64,000 nucleotides of DNA from Marinoscillum sp. 108 (GTDB taxonomy: Bacteria; Bacteroidota; Bacteroidia; Cytophagales; Cyclobacteriaceae). Both the position numbers and the translations under genes were made by a program. The stretch is taken from NCBI RefSeq assembly GCF_902506655.1, contig NZ_LR734808.1, positions 62,001 through 126,000 of the forward strand, written 5' to 3'. The notes under the pieces are model-generated. The model was given only the letters and a program-made list of their open reading frames with translations, was not told where the DNA came from and did not search any database. The stretch's first letter is position 1. Each line of letters starts with the position of its first letter. This document shows, in pieces, positions 36,858 to 47,252 of the stretch.

Positions 36858-38582
36858 TTATAAACCAAGGTCTTTTACTACAATTTGGGTCTTTTTATCC
36901 AAAAGACCAATAGTTTCGTAATACTTATCAGGAGCTGAAATTTGCTCGTTTACTGAGAAGTAAAATTTGATTTTTGGTTCTGTACCTGATGGGCGAACGG
37001 ATATTTTGCTACCGTCTGCCGTAATGAACTGCAAGACATTGGAAGCCGGGAACTTGATTTTTTCCTCTTTTCCGGTGGTCAGGTCTTTTGAGGTTCCTGC
37101 TTTGTAGTCGATCATAGTCATCACTTTCGATTGAGCGAGCATGGATGGTGGATTCTGGCGGAATTTGACCATCATCTCGTTGATTTCTTCAGCTCCGGTT
37201 TTTCCTTTTTTGGTGATGGATTTCAACGACTCCTGATAAAGTCCGAACTCGTTATGGATGTTCTTAAGGAGTTCGTACAATGAAGTGCCTTCAGATTTGG
37301 CCCATGCTGCCATTTCCGCAATCATGGCACAGGAGGCTATGGCATCTTTGTCTCTCACGGCATCTCCGATCAGGTAACCGTAACTTTCCTCTCCGCCACC
37401 AATGAATTCCTCTTTTCCTTCCAGTTCTCTGATCACCTCGGCGATGTATTTAAAGCCAGTAAGGGTGTTATAGAGCTTTACATTGTACTTTTCCGCGATT
37501 TTTTCTATAAGGTCTGTAGTCACAATGGTCTTCACGACATACTGTTTGCCATTCAGTTTGCCATTTTCTTTCCACTTTCTCAGTAAGTAATAAAGCAGCA
37601 AAGACCCGGTCTGATTTCCGTTGAGTAGCTGAAATTCGTTCTTGTCATTCTTCACTGCTATTCCCACCCGGTCGGCATCAGGGTCTGTAGCCATGACCAG
37701 GTCAGCATCTATTTCCTCGGCCTTTTTGAGTGCCAGACTCAGGGCCTCAGCTTCCTCAGGATTAGGGTAGATCACCGTAGGAAAGTTGCCATCAGCCATG
37801 GCTTGTTCCTTCACCTCCGTTACATTTTCAAAACCCATCCTTTTCAAAATAGGGGGAACCATGGTGGTGCCTGTGCCATGGATCGCGCTAAACACAATCT
37901 TCAGGTCCTTCTCCTGGGCAATGGCTTCAGGTGAAAGTGAAAGAGACTGAATCATGTCCAGGTAGGGCTCATCCACTTCATTGCCGATCGACTGTATGAG
38001 TGAGGCGTTGGCATCAAAATTCACATCATCAATAGAGGAAATTTTACCTACTTCAGTGATCACATTCACATCATGCGGGGGTACCATCTGGGCACCGTCG
38101 TCCCAGTAGGCTTTGTATCCATTGTATTCTTTAGGGTTGTGAGAGGCGGTGAGTACCACCCCACTTTTACAGCCCAGATGTCTGATGGCAAAGGAGAGTT
38201 CCGGAGTTGGGCGAAGCGCTTCAAAGAGATAAACTTTGATCCCATTGGCCGAGAAAACAGCTGCCGTGGTTTCGGCAAAAAAGCGACTGTTATTTCGGCT
38301 ATCATGGGCGATAGCCACACTGATTTCTTCTCCGGCAAAAGTTTGATTGAGGTAATTGGCAAGTCCCTGGGTGGCCATTCCCACCGTGTATTTGTTCATT
38401 CTGTTGGATCCGGTGCCCATCAGGCCTCTAAGCCCTCCGGTGCCAAATTCAAGGTCTTTATAAAAACACTCAGTCAATTCAGTTTGGTCAGCATCTGCCA
38501 ACATCTTCTCAATGATGGTTTTGGTGTCCTGATCTACTTTTTGGCTTGCAAGCCACTTTTGAGCCTTTGCTGTTACTTCCAT
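36858..38582 (-). CDS. Phosphohexose mutase (phosphoglucomutase/phosphomannomutase family)
   Basis: A 574-residue alpha-D-phosphohexomutase. The phosphoserine loop is TASHNPKEYNGYKAYW, the metal loop ATDPDADRVGIAV, the sugar loop GGGEESYGYLIGD, and the phosphate-binding C-terminal loop RPSGTEPKIKFYF. The length and the start (MEVTAKAQKWLASQKV) fit the PgcA-like branch that makes glucose 1-phosphate, though substrate cannot be fixed from motifs alone. A palindrome lies 7 bases before its start. Confidence 0.96.
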   Translation of the reverse strand: MEVTAKAQKWLASQKVDQDTKTIIEKMLADADQTELTECFYKDLEFGTGGLRGLMGTGSNRMNKYTVGMATQGLANYLNQTFAGEEISVAIAHDSRNNSRFFAETTAAVFSANGIKVYLFEALRPTPELSFAIRHLGCKSGVVLTASHNPKEYNGYKAYWDDGAQMVPPHDVNVITEVGKISSIDDVNFDANASLIQSIGNEVDEPYLDMIQSLSLSPEAIAQEKDLKIVFSAIHGTGTTMVPPILKRMGFENVTEVKEQAMADGNFPTVIYPNPEEAEALSLALKKAEEIDADLVMATDPDADRVGIAVKNDKNEFQLLNGNQTGSLLLYYLLRKWKENGKLNGKQYVVKTIVTTDLIEKIAEKYNVKLYNTLTGFKYIAEVIRELEGKEEFIGGGEESYGYLIGDAVRDKDAIASCAMIAEMAAWAKSEGTSLYELLKNIHNEFGLYQESLKSITKKGKTGAEEINEMMVKFRQNPPSMLAQSKVMTMIDYKAGTSKDLTTGKEEKIKFPASNVLQFITADGSKISVRPSGTEPKIKFYFSVNEQISAPDKYYETIGLLDKKTQIVVKDLGL

Positions 38583-38588
38583 GTTTAA

Positions 38589-38605
38589 ATTATCAATTTG
38601 ATAAT
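38589..38605. promoter_or_regulatory. Palindrome in the leader of the mutase gene (operator candidate)
   Basis: ATTATCAA-T-TTGATAAT is a perfect 8-bp inverted repeat with one central base, 7 bases before the mutase ATG. A TATATTTC element (38628-38635, minus strand) lies upstream. It may be an operator or a small leader hairpin. Confidence 0.5.
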
Positions 38606-38725
38606 ATTGGTATTTGAAAAGTTTTTAGAAATATAATAATTACAATAAAGTATTGTATTAATTAAAAATGTATTAAAATTTGCACTTTAATCAATCTCAA
38701 TATTTTCTGTAAAATAATAGAGGGT

Positions 38726-39154
38726 ATGAATATAAAAAATCTTAATCAAGCATTTGTTGAAATTGCTGAAAAGAAGAATCAACTTTTTCAATTTGCAAAG
38801 GAAGGGAGCACCTATCAGGAGCTTCAGGATGAGGTAAGGAGACTGGAGGAAGATTTTCAAATGACCTTTGGTGCCTACATTGAAGAGGCGCTCTTCAATG
38901 TGCATGATGAGTACTGTCCGGATAATGAGGTTTTGAAACCGATATCTTATCTGGCTTCGCACTATGAACCAAAAAATGGGAATGAAGTGTATGATGTTGA
39001 TCCCGAAGAAGGCATAGAGGTAGAAGCCGATGATTTCCCGGGGATCAAAGCCAAGCTAGTATTGGTACCTGGCCCTACGCGATTGGTGCTTCAGGGTCTG
39101 AATGCGGATTTCAAAGAGACTGTCTGGGTGGCCAGACAACCTTTAGAAGCCTAA
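38726..39154 (+). CDS. Hypothetical protein, Bacteroidota type
   Basis: A 142-residue acidic protein. The N-terminal half is a predicted coiled-coil helix (LNQAFVEIAEKKNQLFQFAK, then YQELQDEVRRLEEDF), the C-terminal half is beta-like (EGIEVEADDFPGIKAKLVLV, PGPTRLVLQG). No signal peptide or known motif. I do not recognise the family with certainty; it has its own upstream AT-rich region and overlaps trpS by 12 bases at the 3' end. Confidence 0.75.
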   Translation: MNIKNLNQAFVEIAEKKNQLFQFAKEGSTYQELQDEVRRLEEDFQMTFGAYIEEALFNVHDEYCPDNEVLKPISYLASHYEPKNGNEVYDVDPEEGIEVEADDFPGIKAKLVLVPGPTRLVLQGLNADFKETVWVARQPLEA

Positions 39155-40111
39155 TTTTACTTTCACACGACTCAGGACAGATTGTGCGATTTCCGCGGCA
39201 CGTTTCTCTCCTGATTGTAAACGTTCTTCCAGCTCGGGGAGGTTGTTGAGGTAGTAATCAAAACGCTCCCTGGGCTCTTTAAATTTGTCTACGATCAGTT
39301 CAAAAAGTGCCTGTTTGGCATGTCCATAACCATAGTTTCCCCCTTCATAGTTGGCACGCATCTCCTTAATTTGTGATTCATCAGCAATGGTTTTGTAGAT
39401 CGCAAAGACATTGCAGGTATCAGGATTTTTAGGCTCTTCCATTGGAGTGCTGTCGGTGATGATGGACATCACACTCTTTCTGAGCTTCTTGTCAGGCAAG
39501 AAGATGTCAAGGATATTACCGTACGATTTACTCATTTTTTGACCGTCGGTGCCAGGGATGGTCATGAGGTTATCGTCTATTCTTGCCTCAGGAAGTACGA
39601 AAGTGTCACCATAGGAGTGATTGAACGATGAGGCCATGTCACGGGCCATCTCCAGGTGTTGCTTTTGGTCTTTGCCCACAGGTACGATGTTGGCGTCATA
39701 CAGGAGTATATCAGCGGCCATCAGCACAGGGTAGGTGAAAAGCCCGGCATTGACATCAGCCAGTCGGTCCGATTTGTCCTTGAAGGAGTGGGCGTTGGCC
39801 AACATCGGGAAAGGTGTAAAGCAGTTGAGATACCAGGCCAGCTCGCATACTGCCGGCACTCTCGACTGTCTGTAAAAGAGGTTCTTTTCCGTATCAAACC
39901 CGCATGCGATCCAGGCTGCTGCCACGGCATTCACATTTTCACGCCGGGTTTCGGCATCCTTAATGGTAGTCAGGGAGTGGAGGTCAGCGATAAAGAAAAA
40001 GGACTCGTTTTTATTGTCCTTGGATAACTCAATAGCTGGTATTATTGCACCCAATAGGTTTCCCAAATGTGGTTTCCCTGAACTCTGAATTCCTGTTAAT
40101 ATTCTGGCCAT
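39143..40111 (-). CDS. trpS: Tryptophanyl-tRNA synthetase
   Basis: A 322-residue class I enzyme charging tRNA-Trp. PHLGNLLG (HIGH equivalent) lies near the N-terminus and KMSKSYGN near residue 190; the specificity block EMARDMASSFNHSYGD is typical. ATG 40111 (MARILTGIQSSGKP) is preferred over the longer frame. A TAGGTTTG promoter element lies just upstream. It converges with the hypothetical gene (12-base overlap). Confidence 0.97.
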   Translation of the reverse strand: MARILTGIQSSGKPHLGNLLGAIIPAIELSKDNKNESFFFIADLHSLTTIKDAETRRENVNAVAAAWIACGFDTEKNLFYRQSRVPAVCELAWYLNCFTPFPMLANAHSFKDKSDRLADVNAGLFTYPVLMAADILLYDANIVPVGKDQKQHLEMARDMASSFNHSYGDTFVLPEARIDDNLMTIPGTDGQKMSKSYGNILDIFLPDKKLRKSVMSIITDSTPMEEPKNPDTCNVFAIYKTIADESQIKEMRANYEGGNYGYGHAKQALFELIVDKFKEPRERFDYYLNNLPELEERLQSGEKRAAEIAQSVLSRVKVKLGF

Positions 40112-40126
40112 TTCGGATTTTTTGTG

Positions 40127-40134
40127 CAAACCTA
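40127..40134 (-). promoter_or_regulatory. -7 promoter element (TAGGTTTG) of trpS
   Basis: TAGGTTTG on the minus strand matches TAnnTTTG and lies 15 bases before the trpS ATG, which supports the start at 40111. Confidence 0.65.
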
Positions 40135-40191
40135 AATAATTTGAATCTTTGTGTGGTTTTAAAACAAGGAAATAGCAAAACAGGTAATTAG

Positions 40192-41289
40192 ATGATGAAT
40201 AGAAAATTGAGGGTAGGAGTGATGTTGGTCTTGTGTGCGTATTTCACAATAACCGCTTTAGCAGGACAAAACATTCGGTTTTTGAAAGAAAAACACGATT
40301 TTGGTGAAATCCACGAAGAGGGCGGGGCTGTGAAGTATGCGTTTCTCTTTGTGAATACCGGTGCTGATCCTTTGGAGATTAAGAATGTGGAAGCATCGTG
40401 CGGCTGTACTACACCGGACTGGACAGACTCTGCTCTGATGCCAGGAGATACCGGCTTTGTGGTGGCGGAGTATGACCCTTTGAACCGACCGGGTAAATTT
40501 GAGAAGTCGCTGAATGTAAGCTACTCAGCGGGGCGGTCGGGTTCAGCATCGGCTACTTTATATATAGAAGGGATGGTTTCGCCCAGAGCATCAACTATGG
40601 AAGATGAATTGCCGCTTTTGCTGGGGCAGATCAGGCTGAAATATAAAGCCCTGAATATAGGACGGGTGACTACTGAAAAAGTGGTAACAGAATCTTTCAA
40701 AGTATACAATGAAGGAGACAGTGCTGTGCGCTGGCTTGAGGACAAAAGCTCATTGCCCGGGCATGTGCAGGTGGTGTTTGACCCGGTGGTGCTGGAGCCA
40801 AAGACTCTGGGCGAGATCAGGCTCACTTTTGATCCTGTAAAAAAAGCTGATCTGGGTTTCGTGTCAGATAATATTCGGTTGTATACTGATGAAGCTGAAG
40901 ATGAGGTCAAAGAACTTCACGTGATAGCCACCATCTCAGAATACTTTCCGCCCAGGACCGAGGAAGAAATGAAAAAAGCTCCAAAGCTCTCCTTTGATAA
41001 GACGCAGCATGATTTTGGGAGTGTGAATAAAGGTGTGACGGCAATCACCGATTTTAAGATAACCAACAATGGGATGGAAGATCTTGAGATCAGGAGTGTG
41101 AAGCCCAATTGTGGATGTACTGTTGCCCGGTTGAAAAAACAGACCATCGCTCCCGGCGAGACGGTGAGCTTCGAGGTGAGGTTTGATACCTCTGGTCGTC
41201 AGGGCCGACAGTATAAAACGGTCACCGTGTTTTCCAATGACCCGTCGGCGCCTTCTCAGATGATCAGTATCAAAGCTGATGTGAATTAG
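40192..41289 (+). CDS. DUF1573 domain protein (two domains, secreted)
   Basis: A 365-residue protein with a signal peptide (RVGVMLVLCAYFTITALAGQ). It holds two DUF1573 domains, an Ig-like fold: the first begins KHDFGEIHEEGGAVKYAFLF with VEASCGCTTPDW (about 30-130), the second QHDFGSVNKGVTAITDFKI with VKPNCGCTVARL (about 270-360). A middle region resembles further Ig-like modules. DUF1573 proteins are periplasmic or secreted in Bacteroidota; no enzymatic function is known. A strong terminator follows. Confidence 0.9.
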   Translation: MMNRKLRVGVMLVLCAYFTITALAGQNIRFLKEKHDFGEIHEEGGAVKYAFLFVNTGADPLEIKNVEASCGCTTPDWTDSALMPGDTGFVVAEYDPLNRPGKFEKSLNVSYSAGRSGSASATLYIEGMVSPRASTMEDELPLLLGQIRLKYKALNIGRVTTEKVVTESFKVYNEGDSAVRWLEDKSSLPGHVQVVFDPVVLEPKTLGEIRLTFDPVKKADLGFVSDNIRLYTDEAEDEVKELHVIATISEYFPPRTEEEMKKAPKLSFDKTQHDFGSVNKGVTAITDFKITNNGMEDLEIRSVKPNCGCTVARLKKQTIAPGETVSFEVRFDTSGRQGRQYKTVTVFSNDPSAPSQMISIKADVN

Positions 41290-41330
41290 AAGTCTATTGG
41301 GAAGAGAGCCTTTCTCTTCCCAATAGACTT
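41290..41330. terminator. Bidirectional intrinsic terminator
   Basis: An 18-bp perfect stem (41290-41307 with 41313-41330, loop GCCTT) lies between the convergent DUF1573 and M1 peptidase genes. T-rich sequence on the right and A-rich sequence on the left would serve both directions. Confidence 0.85.
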
Positions 41331-41340
41331 TGCTTGATTT

Positions 41341-43227
41341 CTATTCGCTAATGTTTTTAGGAGTGTTCTCAGGAACTCTTCTTAGGATAACTACATTGTT
41401 GGTTTTATCTACATCGGCCATTCTGCCCGAAGGGTCAATTTCTATTTTTTCAATGTCTGAATAGGGGATGTCCAGACTAAAAGAATAGGTTGGATGTGTC
41501 CAAGCCCAATCTTCACCTACCAATCTTTCGTTAGCAGTTTCTTTAGGCTTTTCGCCACGCATGATTCCCAGAGGGATGTAGTACTCCAGTTCAGTTCCAT
41601 CTTTTTTGGTGATGGTGAGGTCAATGGGCATAGGCATTTTATCCAACCTTTCCAGATCTACTTTTACCCCGTTCTTTACTTCGGACACAGAGGAGATGGC
41701 ATAATCGATGGTTTCGGTGGTGCCTATCCAGTAATCGTAATACCAATGCAGGGAAAGACCACTTTGTTTTTCCATTACCCGAATAAAATCATTCATATCA
41801 GGATGTTTGAAGGCCCATTCGTGGTGATATCGGAGCAGACCGGCATCCCTATTGGCATCACCTATAATGTACCCCAATTGCTCAAGTGAAATGGCCCCCT
41901 TGGTGTAGGTTCCTATAGAATAAGCACTATTTCTGCTGTAGTGATCTGAGTGGGTGGACATGGGCTCCTCATAACCAAACTCAACCCATCTGAAATACTT
42001 CTTGTACGAATAGTCTAATGGTTGCTTGCTGCCTTTATTTAAGACAAAGTTTTCTGTGTATTCATCCGCAAACGTGGTAAATCCTTCATCCATCCATGGG
42101 AGGTAACTTTCGTTGGTAGCCAGCATGCCCTGATACCAGCTATGAGCAACTTCATGCATCATCACCCCTATGAGGGAGTTGAGTGAGCGAAGCTTTGAGT
42201 TTTTTCTATTGGCGATGAGCGTGGCCATGGGGTATTCCATGCCTCCATCTCCGCCCTGGATCACCGCATATTCGCTCCAGCCATATTTTCCAAATCGCTT
42301 TTGCATGTATTCGAAGGTCTTAATGGTATAGGCTGGAAGCTCTTCCCAATACTTGGTGTCCTCGCTCGGGATGTAAAAGAAACGAAGCAGAGGCCCGTCG
42401 GGCACCTGAGCAGTTGTCTGAATGTAATCCTTGTCTGCCGCCCATACAAAATCATGCACATTTTCAGCTTTGAAGCGCCAGGTGATTTTCTGACCTTTTC
42501 TATTCACTTTCACCCCGGTATCTTCATATCCGTAGCCTATTTCATTAGGGTTTTGGAGGATGCCTGTAGCAGCGATCACATAATCTTTGTCCATGGTGAT
42601 ATTGACCTCATAATCTCCCCAAGGGGCATAGAACTCACGGCCTACATAAGGATGGGTGTGCCAACCCATCTTGTCATACTCGGCCATTTTGGGAAACCAC
42701 TGTGACATGGAATAATCCACGCCATCAAAACTATCTCTACCTGCTCTTCTGATTTGCAAGGGAACCTGTCCTTCAAACTTCATGTTGAAAACTTCAGAAG
42801 CACCTGGTAGGATGGGTTTACTCAAATTCACTTCGAGTACTGTTTCAGATACATGGTAAGCGAGTTCAGTACCAGATTGATCCAGAGAGATCACTTTGAG
42901 GTATCCTATTTCATCATCGCTCAGTTGAGCAATGCGGGAACCTACTCTAGGATCCGGGTCTGAGATGGTTCTACTCCTCACGTCCATCATGCTATTCGGC
43001 TGAAAGGCATTGAAGTACAGGTGGTAGTAAACGTTGAAAAGGGTATCTGGGGAGTTATTGTAATATTTTAAGGTTTGCTCCCCCGTGTACTGATGCGACT
43101 TTGAGTTGAAATCGATAGAAATTTCGTAATTGACTCGCTGCTGCCAATAGCCCTGAGCGCTTGAAATTTTGCAAAAAAGGAAAATAAAAGATAGGAATGT
43201 TGTGATCTTCACAAAATTATATTTCAT
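41341..43227 (-). CDS. M1 family metallopeptidase (aminopeptidase N-like, secreted)
   Basis: A 628-residue zinc peptidase with a signal peptide (ITTFLSFIFLFCKISSAQG). The zinc site is HEVAH (His358, His362) with the third ligand Glu381 in WMDEGFTTFADEY; the GAMEN-like exopeptidase motif appears as GGMEYPM. The N-terminal beta domain (about 25-230) and the thermolysin-like core are present. It probably trims peptides in the periplasm. It ends at a shared terminator and is divergent from the 46-residue peptide gene across 74 bases. Confidence 0.94.
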   Translation of the reverse strand: MKYNFVKITTFLSFIFLFCKISSAQGYWQQRVNYEISIDFNSKSHQYTGEQTLKYYNNSPDTLFNVYYHLYFNAFQPNSMMDVRSRTISDPDPRVGSRIAQLSDDEIGYLKVISLDQSGTELAYHVSETVLEVNLSKPILPGASEVFNMKFEGQVPLQIRRAGRDSFDGVDYSMSQWFPKMAEYDKMGWHTHPYVGREFYAPWGDYEVNITMDKDYVIAATGILQNPNEIGYGYEDTGVKVNRKGQKITWRFKAENVHDFVWAADKDYIQTTAQVPDGPLLRFFYIPSEDTKYWEELPAYTIKTFEYMQKRFGKYGWSEYAVIQGGDGGMEYPMATLIANRKNSKLRSLNSLIGVMMHEVAHSWYQGMLATNESYLPWMDEGFTTFADEYTENFVLNKGSKQPLDYSYKKYFRWVEFGYEEPMSTHSDHYSRNSAYSIGTYTKGAISLEQLGYIIGDANRDAGLLRYHHEWAFKHPDMNDFIRVMEKQSGLSLHWYYDYWIGTTETIDYAISSVSEVKNGVKVDLERLDKMPMPIDLTITKKDGTELEYYIPLGIMRGEKPKETANERLVGEDWAWTHPTYSFSLDIPYSDIEKIEIDPSGRMADVDKTNNVVILRRVPENTPKNISE

Positions 43228-43301
43228 GTGGAAAACTTTTCTACGAATAATGTAATCGTCTGGAGTTTTTTATATTATTTTAATAAGCAACTAAAAAAAT
43301 A

Positions 43302-45400
<2,099 letters not shown>

Positions 45401-45416
45401 TCAATTTTTCAAACCC

Positions 45417-45424
45417 CAAAAATA
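45417..45424 (-). promoter_or_regulatory. -7 promoter element (TATTTTTG) of gyrB
   Basis: TATTTTTG on the minus strand matches TAnnTTTG, 19 bases before the gyrB ATG. Confidence 0.6.
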
Positions 45425-45497
45425 TATAAAATATGCTTCTCCGACCCCTTGGATTTGGACTTTTGCTGTATTAGTTTTATCAACTAAATATTTAGTT

Positions 45498-46880
45498 ATG
45501 AGATTGATTTTGTTTTGTCTCCTTACATGGCTGATATCATGTCCTTTGGCAGCACAGGAGGGTGGTAGAGATCCGGAACTTGATAGCGTAGAGCGGGTGC
45601 TGATGGAGCGATGGCAACGGGCTGAGCAGGGAAGAAAAATCTTTGAGCGAATGTATGCCGAGGATCCGAGGGCCGCTGTGGATTCGGCCAATGTAGCCAT
45701 CAGACGGGCTCATCAAACTGAGGGGCAAGAAAAGTTGTTGGCTTATCAGGCGAATACCCGGATTGATACATTGGTGGAGATTGACCTGAGCTACGCAGGT
45801 TTGGATAGAATTCCTGAATTTGTCTTTGAGGCAACCAAGCTTAAGGTGCTCATCATTGATCATAATGACATCAGGAAGCTGCCGAAGGAGCTGGGAAAGC
45901 TCCAGCATCTTGAGCGGGTGTACTGGCGAGCCAATCATCTCGAACGATTTTTATGGGTGCGGATACAGAGGATTCCAAATCTCAAGAAGCTTGATCTGAG
46001 CAATAACCTTCTCGAGCGATTGCCGAATGGGATCAGAAAACTGGAGGGGATGAATGAGTTGGTACTTGATCAGAATTTTTTCAGAGAAGTGCCCATTGGT
46101 AGGTTGAGTAAAGTGAGTTTCCTGAACCAGGTGTCTTTTAATAAATCTCATGCCTTGATGTTGTCTGATGGCAAGTATGAGAAATTGAGCTTTTTAGAAG
46201 TTTTTAAAGCCAATAATTCCCGACTGACGGCTATTGATCCTGCCTTTTATAACATGCAGGGGCTAAAGGAACTGCAGTTGCAGGAAAATGAGCTCTCCAG
46301 CCTTCCGCCCGGGATCTCCCGCATGCGCAAACTAGAGAAACTGTCATTGTATAAAAATAAGCTCCAATCACTACCAGAGGATTTCTATGAGTTGGACTTG
46401 AAGGTGATAGACCTATATTACAATGAGTTGGAGATGATTCCGGAAGAATTGGGAGCATTCAAAAATCTGGAGGTATTATTTCTGGCGAACAATAGAATTT
46501 ATTCCCTTCCTGAAAGCATAGGCAAGCTGTCTAACCTTACCGAAATGTATGTGCATCACAACCGCTTGAGTGTTCTTCCTGAGTCGGTCAGCGATTTGAA
46601 AAAGCTTACCGTTGCCCGGGTGAATGACAATTACCTGGTGGATTTTCCCAGTCAGTTCCTGGAAATGGAAGATCTGAATGATCTGGATGTATCCAATAAC
46701 CAAATCACCACCATTCCAGATGAAGTGGAAGCCTTGCCCAGCCTCAGGTTATTTACTTTTCAGGAGAATCCTATAGCCATTGATGGACAGGCCAATGCTC
46801 ACCTGGCACCCATGATCGTGCGGATGATGGAAGCCGGAGTGATCTGTGTGCCCAGAATATATGCTCAGGAAGTCGAATGA
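45498..46880 (+). CDS. Secreted leucine-rich repeat protein
   Basis: A 460-residue protein with a signal peptide (MRLILFCLLTWLISCPLAAQ). After a helical region, from about residue 95 to 430 it is built of some 14 leucine-rich repeats of about 23 residues, with the pattern LKxLxLxxNxLxxLPxxI (for example LKVLIIDHNDIRKLPKEL). It resembles the plant/Leptospira-type LRR arrays that bind proteins. The end returns to unique sequence. No enzyme domain. The ATG at 45498 is chosen because it starts the signal peptide; the longer frame carries gyrB-antisense-like sequence. Confidence 0.88.
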   Translation: MRLILFCLLTWLISCPLAAQEGGRDPELDSVERVLMERWQRAEQGRKIFERMYAEDPRAAVDSANVAIRRAHQTEGQEKLLAYQANTRIDTLVEIDLSYAGLDRIPEFVFEATKLKVLIIDHNDIRKLPKELGKLQHLERVYWRANHLERFLWVRIQRIPNLKKLDLSNNLLERLPNGIRKLEGMNELVLDQNFFREVPIGRLSKVSFLNQVSFNKSHALMLSDGKYEKLSFLEVFKANNSRLTAIDPAFYNMQGLKELQLQENELSSLPPGISRMRKLEKLSLYKNKLQSLPEDFYELDLKVIDLYYNELEMIPEELGAFKNLEVLFLANNRIYSLPESIGKLSNLTEMYVHHNRLSVLPESVSDLKKLTVARVNDNYLVDFPSQFLEMEDLNDLDVSNNQITTIPDEVEALPSLRLFTFQENPIAIDGQANAHLAPMIVRMMEAGVICVPRIYAQEVE

Positions 46881-47252
46881 TCAGAAGGTGCTGGCACTCA
46901 GCATCACCAGGGTGCAGGCGTTCAGCGTTTCAATGCCCTGATCGGCGGCTTTCGCAGCGAGTCGATCGTTTTCTGTGCCTGGGTTAAAAATGATTCTCTT
47001 TGGCTGCAGGCTTAGAATATACTCTTCCCATTCACGCTGATGCGTGGGGTTGAGGTAAAGGGTGATTGTGTCCACTCCATCCACTGAGGGTTTTTCCCTT
47101 AGGTCCAGGATTTCCTTTCCAAATACTTCACCTCGTTTGATGCCCACGGGCACAACTGGATGTTGGTGATTGGTGAGTCTCTCAGCCGCCAAAAAGGCGT
47201 ATCTGGTGGGATTGGGCGTGGCGCCTATGATCACTGTTTTCTTTTTGTCCAT
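46881..47252 (-). CDS. CoA-binding domain protein
   Basis: A 123-residue Rossmann-fold protein of the CoA-binding (YccU-like) family: VIIGATPNPTRYAFLAAERL carries the glycine-rich CoA loop, and NPGTENDRLAAKAADQG is the second family block. It binds CoA or a related cofactor; no reaction is known. It starts directly after the MORN gene stop (TAA-ATG, no gap) and converges end-to-end with the LRR gene. Confidence 0.9.
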   Translation of the reverse strand: MDKKKTVIIGATPNPTRYAFLAAERLTNHQHPVVPVGIKRGEVFGKEILDLREKPSVDGVDTITLYLNPTHQREWEEYILSLQPKRIIFNPGTENDRLAAKAADQGIETLNACTLVMLSASTF

